Source: JAGQYH01 sp041393015 (GTDB lineage: Bacteria; Bacteroidota; Bacteroidia; Chitinophagales; JADIYW01). Taken from it: DNA of 64,000 nucleotides. The position numbers and the translations under genes are program-made. Within the stretch, counting starts at the first letter, position 1; each line of letters opens with the position of its first letter. The stretch is taken from the NCBI GenBank assembly GCA_041393015.1, contig JAWKKV010000007.1, positions 1 through 64,000 of the forward strand. Direction: 5' to 3'. The notes below the pieces were generated by a model that was given only the letters and a program-made list of their open reading frames with translations, searched no databases and was not told the origin of the DNA. This document shows positions 19,567-28,262 of the stretch, piece after piece.

Positions 19567-22500
19567 ACATTTATCTGCTACTACTACAGTAATTTTGCTG
19601 ATAGTAATTGTCTCAGCACTTGCTTGCAAAGAAAAAATTGGTCAAAAGCTAACTGCTAAAAAAATTTCTTTTTCCAACACTACCACTTCCTATGCAAACT
19701 CATTTAAATTATTTGAAAAAATATCATTCGATCAATCCAATATTGATTTCACCAATAATATTCAAGACACTGAAGACTACACTCCCTACAACACACTTTA
19801 TATTTACAATGGTGGCGGCGTGGCGGCAGGTGATTTAAACAACGATGGCTTACCTGATTTGGTTTTTACCGGTAATCAAGTGGCTACCAAAGTTTACTTA
19901 AATGAAGGAAATTTTCAATTTAAAGACATTACCGAACAAAGCGGCATCATTGCAAATCCACCGTGGGTAACCGGTGTTACTATGGTTGACATTAATGCGG
20001 ATGGCTATTTAGATGTTTACATTTGTAAAGGTGGCGCAATGCATACAAAAGATAAACGCAATTTGCTATATATAAACAATGGCGATTTAACGTTTACAGA
20101 GCAAGCCCACCAGTATAATTTAGATGACGATGGAGCTACCACACAAGCTTACTTTTTTGATTATGATGGCGACAATGATTTAGACGCCTACATAGTGAAT
20201 TATCCGCCTGATTTTAAAAAAGTGAGCAATTTCCAATATTATACTCAAATGCTTGAAGACTCTGCTAATAGAGATAAATTATTGGAAAATGTAGGTGGTA
20301 AATTTGTTGATGTAACCACCAAAGCCGGTTTAGATAAAGACAATGGCTTTGGTTTGAGTGCCTCTATTTTAGACGTTAACGAAGATGGCTATTTAGATAT
20401 TTACATTGCCAATGATTTTTTTGCAGCAGATAAATTGTTTATTAACTCTGGGCACAAAACTTTTAGTGATCAAACTTTCGACTATTTTGAAAAATTGCCC
20501 CTTTTTACAATGGGAAGCGATGTTGGAGATATTAATAATGATGGACAACAAGATCTTTTAGCCGTTGATATGGCTCCTTTTACACATGAACGGATGCATA
20601 CTCATCGCTTTAACTTTAACATTGAGTTTTACTTACTTCAAAAAAGATATTTTGGTGTTGATCAGGTGAGTAGAAATATGTTGTTTCTCAATCAGAACCA
20701 ACAGCTTAATGATATTGCAGGGTTTGCCGATGTGGAGCGAACAGGATGGAGTTGGTCGGCTTTTATTGAAAACTTAGACAATGATATTTATGGTGACATA
20801 CTCATCACCAATGGAATTAAAAGAGATATGAATGACCTCGACTTTTCATTGAAAAAGTTTAATGATGTTGAATACTATAAACGATCGGAATTTAAAAATG
20901 CCATTCAACTTATTGATTCAATGCCGAGATCAATTATTCAGAATGCGGTTTTTAAAAATTTAGATGGTTTAAATTTTGAAGACTTAAGCGACGCTTGGGG
21001 TATGGATGTCGTAAATTCACAAGGTGCATCTTTAGTTGATTTAGATAACGACGGAGATTTTGATCTTGTATTTAACAATTCCGATGAGATGGCATTTATC
21101 TATCAAAATCAAAGCGAGCATCTAAATAGAAACTATTTAAAAATAAAACTGAATGATACCAAAAACACCAACGGTGTGGGCGCTATTGCAACTATTTACT
21201 TTAATAACGGTTTACTTCAAAAAAAATCATTAAATCAGCAAAGGGGCTTTCAGTCATCATCTGAACCTGTTATTATCTTTGGGTTGGATACTATTACGAG
21301 TATCGATAGTTTAACCATTAGGTGGACAGATTTAACGGAACAAACAGTTTTAAATCCCGCCATCAATACGTTACATACCATTCAAAAGAAAAGCACTAAA
21401 ACAATTCCAACAGACAAAAAGCCGCTTACCTTATTCACCAAAACCAACCTAAACATTGATTGGATACACAAAGAAGACGATTTCGTAGATTTTAATAGAG
21501 ATAAGTTAAGTCCATTTAGTTTAAGTAATGAAGGTCCGATTTGCGTGGTAGCTGATTTAAATAATGACAATTTAGATGACTTTATAGTTGGGGGTTCTTC
21601 CAAAATGCCGTTTTACCTTTTCTCTCAGCAAGGCAATAAACAATTCAAAAAAATATTAATTGATGAGAACAAAGATGGTTTTGAGATTTCAGGCATTTCA
21701 GTAACTGATTTTGATAAAGATGGTAAACCTGACATTTTAATTGCTACCGGAGGTAATGCGCATATGAATCCTAATGCCAATTATAAAAATTACGTGTATT
21801 TAAACAAGGGGCAAAATAAATTTTCAAAATGTGGTACATGTTTGCCTGACATTTTAGAAAACAGTTCGGTGATGAGCGTTGACAATGCCAATCAACCTGT
21901 TTATGTTTTTGTTGGCGGCAGAAGTATTCCCGGGCAATATGGACAAAGCCCCAATTCTTACCTCTTTGACTTCAACCAACTAAATCAACCGAAATCATTT
22001 ACCAATTTAGGAATGGTTACTGATGCCACTTGGGTAGACGTAGATGGAAATGACAAAAATGAACTTATTGTATTAGGAGAATGGATGAAACCAATGGTTT
22101 TAAGTAGTAATGGTTCGTCTTTTAATGTTGATTCAACACTTTTTTCAGATGATTACGAAGGTTTATGGAGAAGCTTAGTGGCAATTGATGTAGATCAAGA
22201 TGGAGACAATGACCTTATTGCCGGCAATTATGGTATGAATTCATTTTTAAAAGCCAACAAAAATAGTCCCTTAGAATTATTGGGTGGTGATTTTGATCAA
22301 AACAGCAATTATGAAACGCTATTGATTCACACCTATAAAAATCAACGTAGACTGTATTCCGGCATGGGTGAATATTGTGGAAAAATGCCTGCTTTTTTCA
22401 ATGAGTACCATAATAATAAAGACTTTGCGAATGCTTCAATTGATCAACTGGCTCCTGCCAACTTGGTTACCGTATCAAAAAGAGCAAAAGAGTTAAGATC

Positions 22501-22870
22501 GGGCATATTTTTTAATGAAGGCAACCAATTCCGATTTGAACCCTTTAGAGACAACTCTCTTCAGTTGTCATCCATCAACGATATTGTCTTGTTTGATTTT
22601 AACAAAGATGGTCTTAAAGATTTACTGATCGTTGGGAACAATTATGCTAACCACTACCGACTGGGCAATATTTCCGCCAATCCGGGTACTGTAATGATCA
22701 ATAAGGGCAATGGCGATTTTGAAAAATTAGATTATCGTCTCTCCGGATTACGATTAAAAGGCGATGTTAAAAGCGCCCATTCCATTGTAATTGGAGGCGA
22801 AGTCTACTTTCTTTTTGCGGTAAATAACGACCAACTACAATTGTATAAGCTTACTTCGGAAGTATTTTAG
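19550..22870 (+). CDS. Large FG-GAP/VCBS repeat (CRTAC1-like) lipoprotein
   Basis: 1106 residues, intact. A leader ending VIVSALAC is a lipoprotein signal, with Cys around residue 26. The body is two seven-bladed-propeller-like halves with integrin-type calcium loops: DLNNDGLPD, DINADGYLD, DVNEDGYLD, DINNDGQQD, DLDNDGDFD, then DLNNDNLDD, DFDKDGKPD, DVDQDGDND and DFNKDGLKD. An ASPIC/UnbV domain lies between the halves (NYLKIKLNDTKNTNGVGA; DSLTIRWTDLTEQTV). Probable outer-membrane-anchored binding protein; ligand unknown. It overlaps the ligase gene by 17 bp and runs 20 bp into the converging haloperoxidase-like gene. Confidence 0.85.
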   Translation: MIATNKHLSATTTVILLIVIVSALACKEKIGQKLTAKKISFSNTTTSYANSFKLFEKISFDQSNIDFTNNIQDTEDYTPYNTLYIYNGGGVAAGDLNNDGLPDLVFTGNQVATKVYLNEGNFQFKDITEQSGIIANPPWVTGVTMVDINADGYLDVYICKGGAMHTKDKRNLLYINNGDLTFTEQAHQYNLDDDGATTQAYFFDYDGDNDLDAYIVNYPPDFKKVSNFQYYTQMLEDSANRDKLLENVGGKFVDVTTKAGLDKDNGFGLSASILDVNEDGYLDIYIANDFFAADKLFINSGHKTFSDQTFDYFEKLPLFTMGSDVGDINNDGQQDLLAVDMAPFTHERMHTHRFNFNIEFYLLQKRYFGVDQVSRNMLFLNQNQQLNDIAGFADVERTGWSWSAFIENLDNDIYGDILITNGIKRDMNDLDFSLKKFNDVEYYKRSEFKNAIQLIDSMPRSIIQNAVFKNLDGLNFEDLSDAWGMDVVNSQGASLVDLDNDGDFDLVFNNSDEMAFIYQNQSEHLNRNYLKIKLNDTKNTNGVGAIATIYFNNGLLQKKSLNQQRGFQSSSEPVIIFGLDTITSIDSLTIRWTDLTEQTVLNPAINTLHTIQKKSTKTIPTDKKPLTLFTKTNLNIDWIHKEDDFVDFNRDKLSPFSLSNEGPICVVADLNNDNLDDFIVGGSSKMPFYLFSQQGNKQFKKILIDENKDGFEISGISVTDFDKDGKPDILIATGGNAHMNPNANYKNYVYLNKGQNKFSKCGTCLPDILENSSVMSVDNANQPVYVFVGGRSIPGQYGQSPNSYLFDFNQLNQPKSFTNLGMVTDATWVDVDGNDKNELIVLGEWMKPMVLSSNGSSFNVDSTLFSDDYEGLWRSLVAIDVDQDGDNDLIAGNYGMNSFLKANKNSPLELLGGDFDQNSNYETLLIHTYKNQRRLYSGMGEYCGKMPAFFNEYHNNKDFANASIDQLAPANLVTVSKRAKELRSGIFFNEGNQFRFEPFRDNSLQLSSINDIVLFDFNKDGLKDLLIVGNNYANHYRLGNISANPGTVMINKGNGDFEKLDYRLSGLRLKGDVKSAHSIVIGGEVYFLFAVNNDQLQLYKLTSEVF

Positions 22871-24170
22871 TTTCTAATACGGTGGTAGCAATAGTTTTAC
22901 CTTGCTCATAGCCATTTTCGATTGCCGGCAGATAATGGATTCCTCCATAAAACCTACTGATAGCAGCTTCTTTAGAGGCTTCTATAAATGAGTTAAACGA
23001 ACGAGGAGCTAAATCTAAAAAGTAATTTACTGAATCTGTATAAGCAATATTATCGCCAACCAATTGTGTTAAAACAGTGGCAGCAGAAGCAGAAATTACA
23101 CTATGACCGCTGGTATACTCCGGAAACATGGGAGTTTCCAATTTAGGCCTCCACGATTTATCAATAAATCTATTAATATAAGTTTCCGGTCGAATCAAAT
23201 TGGTGGTATATTTTTCCTTCCAACAAACGATAATTGCATCTGCCATTGTTAAGGCAGTAATAGTATTGATCTCGACAATTTCTTTAATTTGATATGGCTC
23301 TCTTTTAAAAATTGTGTTGGCAATGCCTAACCAATGTCCGGGAGGATTCATTTGTTTAACTTGTAACATTAAATGTCCCGAACTTAATGTTTCTCTTGGA
23401 TTACAATCCCAATACTGAGCTTTATCAATATGTTGTTGAGTGGCAATATTTACCGTATCATATACCTGTAAGGCCTCCTTATAAAATTTACTGCCTTTAG
23501 CGGTATCGTATTGAATATCGTAATTGGTTAAAAACGCATCAACAGAATCAATTAAAAACGGCCTAATCTCTCCCCAATAAGGTTCAATGGCAGTTCCATA
23601 CATCGGTGGAGTGGGCTCCCAAACCCCGTATCCTTCACTAATATTGTAAAAGGGCTTGTTTCTCGTGTTGTGATAATTATCACCCTTGCTGTAATCAATA
23701 ACAGCCTTGGCCACATTTTCTGCTGCCATTATAGCATTATCAATGGTAGACTCAGGTATTTTAGTTTGATGGAGTTTGTTTACTATATCATCGTAGGTCT
23801 GCTTGATGATAAATTTTCGATAGACCAATTGCTCTGCTACTTTTAAAAGCGCTAATATGGAGGCAATTTCGGAATCATATGCTTCTTCAAACTCAATAGT
23901 TTTGTTAAAATCATTAAGGTCTAATTGGAAGTGAGTTGCTTCTTGCGGTAAGCATTTGTAAGCACCTAGATAACTGTAAGCATAAATTCTGCTGGCTACA
24001 GGCGGTGAAAAACCATCTTCAATAATTGCATCATTGATGGCTTTATGTGCAGCAAACAATAATGCCTTATCGACAGTTGCTTCTGCTTTTGTACCTTCCT
24101 TACAACTCCAACAAGAAAGCATTACAACTATTAGAAACACATTCCTAACTAAATAAATGTCCTTTAACAT
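22851..24170 (-). CDS. Vanadium-haloperoxidase-like PAP2-superfamily lipoprotein
   Basis: 439 residues, intact; the leader VFLIVVMLSCWSC suggests a lipoprotein. The three metal/phosphate-binding motifs of the haloperoxidase/PAP2 superfamily are present in order: K320-YTTNLI-R327-P328 (exact KX6RP), TSGH at 353-356 (Pro replaced by Thr, as in many bacterial members), and SRFYGGIH at 405-412 (exact SRX3GXH, axial His412). It could bind vanadate and oxidise halides, or act as an acid phosphatase on lipid phosphates; motifs cannot separate these. Last gene of the minus operon KASIII-GT2-GNAT-this gene, overlapping the GNAT gene by 26 bp. Confidence 0.85.
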   Translation of the reverse strand: MLKDIYLVRNVFLIVVMLSCWSCKEGTKAEATVDKALLFAAHKAINDAIIEDGFSPPVASRIYAYSYLGAYKCLPQEATHFQLDLNDFNKTIEFEEAYDSEIASILALLKVAEQLVYRKFIIKQTYDDIVNKLHQTKIPESTIDNAIMAAENVAKAVIDYSKGDNYHNTRNKPFYNISEGYGVWEPTPPMYGTAIEPYWGEIRPFLIDSVDAFLTNYDIQYDTAKGSKFYKEALQVYDTVNIATQQHIDKAQYWDCNPRETLSSGHLMLQVKQMNPPGHWLGIANTIFKREPYQIKEIVEINTITALTMADAIIVCWKEKYTTNLIRPETYINRFIDKSWRPKLETPMFPEYTSGHSVISASAATVLTQLVGDNIAYTDSVNYFLDLAPRSFNSFIEASKEAAISRFYGGIHYLPAIENGYEQGKTIATTVLETKILPK

Positions 24171-25119
24171 TCGATTCCCTTTTTAACTTTACAATAGATG
24201 CTTCGGTATTGTTAAAATCACTGAAGCTTCTTATCTCAAATTCATATCTTTCTCCTACCACCAATGTATTCGTATTTATTCTCAATTGGTGATCCATCCT
24301 CAATCCATGCTTCAAAAGCTGATCAACTAATGAAGCATTGTCCTTATAAATTACTGAATCTTTAGAAATAAGATCATGATGGTTCGAAAAAAAACAGTAC
24401 AAATGAATATAATAGTACATACCACCTTGCATACCGATCTTTGATGCACTTTTCATACTCCCGTGATTAGTTACTTGCACATCATTGATAAATCTCTTTT
24501 TGTTTTTCTCGGCACAAATTGACTTCATGGTTCCATAAATATAGTTACTAATCCCTTTATTGCGATATTCGGGTACGACACCATATAAAATACCTTCAAA
24601 ATAATCTTCGTAGAAGATACCTGAAAAATAGCCACTAATTTGCCCATCGTAATAAGTCAGCCAAACATCAGCGTTATCGTTATCTATTAAAGATTCAAGG
24701 TAAAAGATGGTGTTTTCGATGTAGTTGGCCGAGTTATTAAAACTATAAAGTGGTTGGTAGTTAAAACCTGTTGGCTTAGAAATTATTTTAGGAATAATTT
24801 CCCGAAGCGCTTGTTTATCTTCTTTTTGAGCGTTTCTATATGTTATCTTCTCATCTGTATTTTCGTATTTATAGCCTACCGGAATTTCTACTTCATTTTT
24901 ACTGATTAAACTATGAATTGAAAAGGGAAACCCCAAGCTATTTAACTCATTAAACAATTGCCGATCGGTAACATTTATTTTGAGCTTTACCACATCAGGG
25001 CTGAGTTGGTAGATAGGCAATAATAAACTTTTTGCATCTAATTGATCACTATAGCCTTTGCTTCTATAAATTTCTAAATTATAGAATTGAGATTCATTTT
25101 CAGACCGGATCAAATTCAT
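24145..25119 (-). CDS. GNAT-family N-acetyltransferase (WecD/RffC-like)
   Basis: About 324 residues from ATG 25119 (a TTG at 25134 is also possible). The N-terminal half is variable; residues ~170-285 form the GNAT fold: VWLTYYDGQISGYFSG, then GILYGVVPEYRNKGISNYIY, where VxPxxRxxGI binds the acetyl-CoA pyrophosphate, followed by VQVTNHGSMKSASKIGMQGG. That NxxS..a..klGf region is like dTDP-fucosamine acetyltransferase. Likely acylates an amino group on a sugar nucleotide. The start lies inside the end of the GT2 gene (about 20 bp overlap) and its end overlaps the haloperoxidase-like gene. Confidence 0.75.
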   Translation of the reverse strand: MNLIRSENESQFYNLEIYRSKGYSDQLDAKSLLLPIYQLSPDVVKLKINVTDRQLFNELNSLGFPFSIHSLISKNEVEIPVGYKYENTDEKITYRNAQKEDKQALREIIPKIISKPTGFNYQPLYSFNNSANYIENTIFYLESLIDNDNADVWLTYYDGQISGYFSGIFYEDYFEGILYGVVPEYRNKGISNYIYGTMKSICAEKNKKRFINDVQVTNHGSMKSASKIGMQGGMYYYIHLYCFFSNHHDLISKDSVIYKDNASLVDQLLKHGLRMDHQLRINTNTLVVGERYEFEIRSFSDFNNTEASIVKLKRESNVKGHLFS

Positions 25120-25939
25120 ACTTGTCTTTAACAACTACTTTTTTATGTTTCAATAAATGTAATTGTAATTTTAGTAAAATGGATAGTAATAATAAAACAA
25201 TTGAAATAATTTTCATGGTATTTCCACCGTCCTTGATATAAAGCAAAAGGGCCACAAATCCAATCGTTAGTGTTGATTTAAATAATACAAAAACCAATAG
25301 TGGCAAAAAATGAGTCAAATATTTTGATAATGTATAGTTGCTTTTTCGATTCTTGGTTGTATTTGTGTTTACACTTACCGAAAATGCCTTCGACGACTTT
25401 AATTCCCACACATAAATGGGATGATAATTAACCAATTCCTTTTTATTGATGAGCACAAATGAAGTAATACTGGATAGGTTTCTTACTTGAGGAATGAATA
25501 AGTATTTCAACACAATAAAAATGGTGGTCGTAAATTTTCGATAATTGGAAACAGGAGACAAATCCTTTTCTTTATGCCCAATAACGATTTGAAAATCCTT
25601 AACTGATTCAGCTTTTTGAATTAGTTTATGTATTTCACTTATCGGATATTGCAAATCATCATCAAACACCACTACATAGTCAAATGTCGCTAACTCTATT
25701 CCAATTTTCGTGGCATAAGCTTGTCCGTAGTTATGCTGTAATCTAATTAATCTTATGGGAATCGATGGATGGACTAAAGCTTCATTTAAGACTTTAAAAG
25801 TATTGTCTGCACTTGAATCATCAACTATAATTACCTCTTTCACATTGGCCGGCAGTTCAGGTAGAATTTTTTCTATAACTCCCTTAATAAATCCCGAAGA
25901 GTTAAGTGTTGGTATAACTAGCGATAGCTCCAATATCAA
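25100..25939 (-). CDS. GT2-family glycosyltransferase, membrane-anchored
   Basis: 279 residues, intact. LSLVIPTLNSSGFIKGVIEK opens a GT-A fold; VKEVIIVDDSSADNTF gives the first Asp pair and VVFDDDLQYPISEIHKLI the DxD metal site. Two hydrophobic segments near residues 205-260 anchor it to the inner membrane, as in polyprenyl-phosphate glycosyltransferases. It probably makes a lipid-linked sugar for the neighbouring pathway. It starts 10 bp after the stop of the KASIII gene and overlaps the GNAT gene. Confidence 0.85.
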   Translation of the reverse strand: MILELSLVIPTLNSSGFIKGVIEKILPELPANVKEVIIVDDSSADNTFKVLNEALVHPSIPIRLIRLQHNYGQAYATKIGIELATFDYVVVFDDDLQYPISEIHKLIQKAESVKDFQIVIGHKEKDLSPVSNYRKFTTTIFIVLKYLFIPQVRNLSSITSFVLINKKELVNYHPIYVWELKSSKAFSVSVNTNTTKNRKSNYTLSKYLTHFLPLLVFVLFKSTLTIGFVALLLYIKDGGNTMKIISIVLLLLSILLKLQLHLLKHKKVVVKDKYEFDPV

Positions 25940-25949
25940 TATTTTAAAT

Positions 25950-26960
25950 TCAATTAAAATTCAATAATACGCCACCCCAATTTAAACCGCCACCCATCGC
26001 TACTAAAAGTACTTTGTCATTTTTTGAAAAACGATCAATAAATTTATCTAAAGTAATAAGTACCGATGCCGCTGAGGTATTACCATATTCTTCTAATGTA
26101 AAACAAATTTTATGGGCCTCAATTCCCGCTAAACCAAGTTTATCAATAATCATTTTCTTTGACGCTTGATGTGGCACTACATAAGTGATTGCCTCCGGTC
26201 CCACACCAAATCCATCATCAAAGTAATTAACTACTTCTTTTACGGCAGATTCGACAAATTGCTCCACCAATCTACCTTTCATATATAAGTAATGTCGCTC
26301 CTTTTGTACCGATTCAATAGAAGCTACTTCCTTAGCATATCCTGCCGGAATACACAATGCATAATCCTCTTCGTTTCCTTCTTCCCCTTTTGATCTTAAC
26401 ACATAATCTACAATTGTATTGGAAGTAGTTGGACCAACAATAGCTGCACCCGCTCCTTCCCCAAACAAACCTGCCATTCTAAAATCTTTTAAATCAACCA
26501 GTTTGCTCATTTTATCAACACCAAGTACTAAACCATATTTATACTTGCCGGAGTTAATAAATGCATGTGCCATACTTATACCATAAGTCGGACCGCCACA
26601 TGGCATATTAATTTCTAATGCAAATGAATCTTTTCGCAACCCCAGTTTCTTTTGAACTTCTGTAGCTGTAGTGGGTTGTATATAATCTCCGAAAGCAGTA
26701 TTGAGAATAACAAAATCAATATCTTCTTTCGCAATATTAGATTTTTCAATAGCCTTTTTTGCAGCAGCAGTCGCTTGATCTGAAGGCAATTCATCTGAAA
26801 AACTTCTAGATTTAATACCGTATCTATTGAAAATCCACTCGTCTAAGGTTTTATTGGCCACCTTTGGATCAAAATTTTTAACTATGCCCTCTAACGCTTT
26901 ATTTGTTAATTTTGCTTCCGGCACATAATGTCCCGTTGCTATAATTCCAATATTATTCAT
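25950..26960 (-). CDS. 3-oxoacyl-ACP synthase III-like (FabH-type) condensing enzyme
   Basis: 336 residues, intact, the family length. The catalytic triad is visible: Cys121 in NMPCGGPTYG, His264 in VVPHQASKK and Asn294 in EEYGNTSAAS; GLFGEGAGAAIVG and the terminal AMGGGLNWGGVLLNF are family glycine loops. In fatty-acid synthesis such enzymes condense acetyl-CoA with malonyl-ACP, but relatives in biosynthetic clusters use other starters or form esters and amides. Here it heads an operon with glycosyl- and acetyltransferases, so specialised use is likelier than housekeeping FabH. Its start is only 15 bp from the divergent hydroxylase gene. Confidence 0.9.
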   Translation of the reverse strand: MNNIGIIATGHYVPEAKLTNKALEGIVKNFDPKVANKTLDEWIFNRYGIKSRSFSDELPSDQATAAAKKAIEKSNIAKEDIDFVILNTAFGDYIQPTTATEVQKKLGLRKDSFALEINMPCGGPTYGISMAHAFINSGKYKYGLVLGVDKMSKLVDLKDFRMAGLFGEGAGAAIVGPTTSNTIVDYVLRSKGEEGNEEDYALCIPAGYAKEVASIESVQKERHYLYMKGRLVEQFVESAVKEVVNYFDDGFGVGPEAITYVVPHQASKKMIIDKLGLAGIEAHKICFTLEEYGNTSAASVLITLDKFIDRFSKNDKVLLVAMGGGLNWGGVLLNFN

Positions 26961-26975
26961 TTATGTTTGCAGTGA

Positions 26976-27683
26976 ATGATCAAGAGTAAAAATAATCTTT
27001 TTTATCCATTAATGGTTTTCTTCGGAAAGCAAGCATTCCGCATTTTTGGTGGGTTAGTTTCCATTGTCGATACACACCAACCCTTTATGTCAAGCTATAA
27101 AAATTATCCATTTCATTTATTGGAGGAAAATTGGACTATAATTTTAGAGGAATACCTTTCGGCCTTAAATATAATTCAACCAAAAGATATTCAATCTTAC
27201 TTTGAAGAACAGAAAAAAATAGTACTCGACAACGAGTGGCAAACCATTCCACTAAGGTTGTATAATCATAATTTTAATGAGAACTGTGCTTTATTTCCAA
27301 AGACAATTGAAATTTTGAATCAAATTGGCGGTGTTTCTTCTGTACTGTTTTCTGCATTGCTCGCAGGTAAGGAAATTAGACCTCATAAAGGGCCTTACAA
27401 AGGTGTTGTTAGATGCCACTTAGGGTTGATTATCCCATCAGACCGTAAAAACTGTAAGATTGTTGTCAATAATAAAATTCGACATTGGAACGAAGGCAAA
27501 GTTCTTTTACTCGACGACACCTTTGAGCACTATGCCGTTAATCATACTAAAGAAGACAGAGTTGTTCTATTTTTGGATATTGACAGAAAACTACCTTTCC
27601 CATTAAATATAGTAAATAAATTCTTCTTTAATATATTAGCCAAAACAGCATACACAAAAGATGTTCTCAAAGCTTACATATAA
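26976..27683 (+). CDS. Aspartyl/asparaginyl beta-hydroxylase-like (LpxO-type) dioxygenase
   Basis: 235 residues, intact. Residues ~90-205 carry the family jelly-roll: IRPHKGPYKGVVRCHLGLII, with H137 and H148, then LLLDDTFEHYAVNHTKEDRV, where D180 or D181, H185 and R195 fit Fe(II) and 2-oxoglutarate binding. LpxO relatives hydroxylate acyl chains of lipid A; others act on peptidyl Asp/Asn. An N-terminal hydrophobic stretch (LFYPLMVFFGK) suggests membrane association. Placed next to KASIII, acyl ligase and GNAT genes, hydroxylation of an acyl group is the simplest inference. Confidence 0.85.
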   Translation: MIKSKNNLFYPLMVFFGKQAFRIFGGLVSIVDTHQPFMSSYKNYPFHLLEENWTIILEEYLSALNIIQPKDIQSYFEEQKKIVLDNEWQTIPLRLYNHNFNENCALFPKTIEILNQIGGVSSVLFSALLAGKEIRPHKGPYKGVVRCHLGLIIPSDRKNCKIVVNNKIRHWNEGKVLLLDDTFEHYAVNHTKEDRVVLFLDIDRKLPFPLNIVNKFFFNILAKTAYTKDVLKAYI

Positions 27684-27863
27684 ACTAAGTTAGATAACAA
27701 ATAGCATTAGATATTCCGATTATTACTCAAATATCTGCTCTTCAATACTTTCTCAAATTTTTTAAATCTAAAATAACTTGGTAAAAACAATATCGTTTTA
27801 ATGAGATAACTTTAAATCTTTTCATGCCCAGTTAATAAACTAACTACTTCACTCTTGTTTTCA

Positions 27864-28160
27864 TTAATTTCGAAGCAATTCAAATTCCATAAAATTTCTT
27901 ATTAATTTGTCGTTGGCTTTAACAAGAAATTTAGAAACACCATCATCTTCCACTACTGATAAAACAACCTTCTTATTTCTAAAAGGAACAATACTTTTAC
28001 AATGTTCTATGTAGTTGGTCCAATTCATTTAATTCTTCCACCTTTGATAATGTGATCGAACAACGCTACTTGCATTTTTGATGTCGCGCAAATAATCAAA
28101 TATTTCAACGTTGTTACCAAAAATTAAAAATCGATATCTATAAATTAGATTCACACATTT
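27864..28160 (-). pseudogene. Unrecognised gene remnant in a 580-bp gap
   Basis: The gap 27684-28262 has no intact gene. On the minus strand a decayed reading can be followed: YRFLIFGNNVEIFDYLRDIK, SSVVRSHYQ, a one-base shift, then MNWTNYIEHCKSIVPFRNKK and VSKFLVKANDKLIRNFMEF to a TAA at 27864-27866. The 28028-27864 part alone is a 54-codon frame. Family not recognised. The rest of the gap is AT-rich and without signal. Confidence 0.35.
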
Positions 28161-28262
28161 TAATTTAAGTAAAATTCATGAAAAAAAATTAGTACTTACT
28201 TTTTTATTAGTTACTTTCGATTTGAAAAGTACACTTGAAATTTTAATCCAAATAATTGTTAA

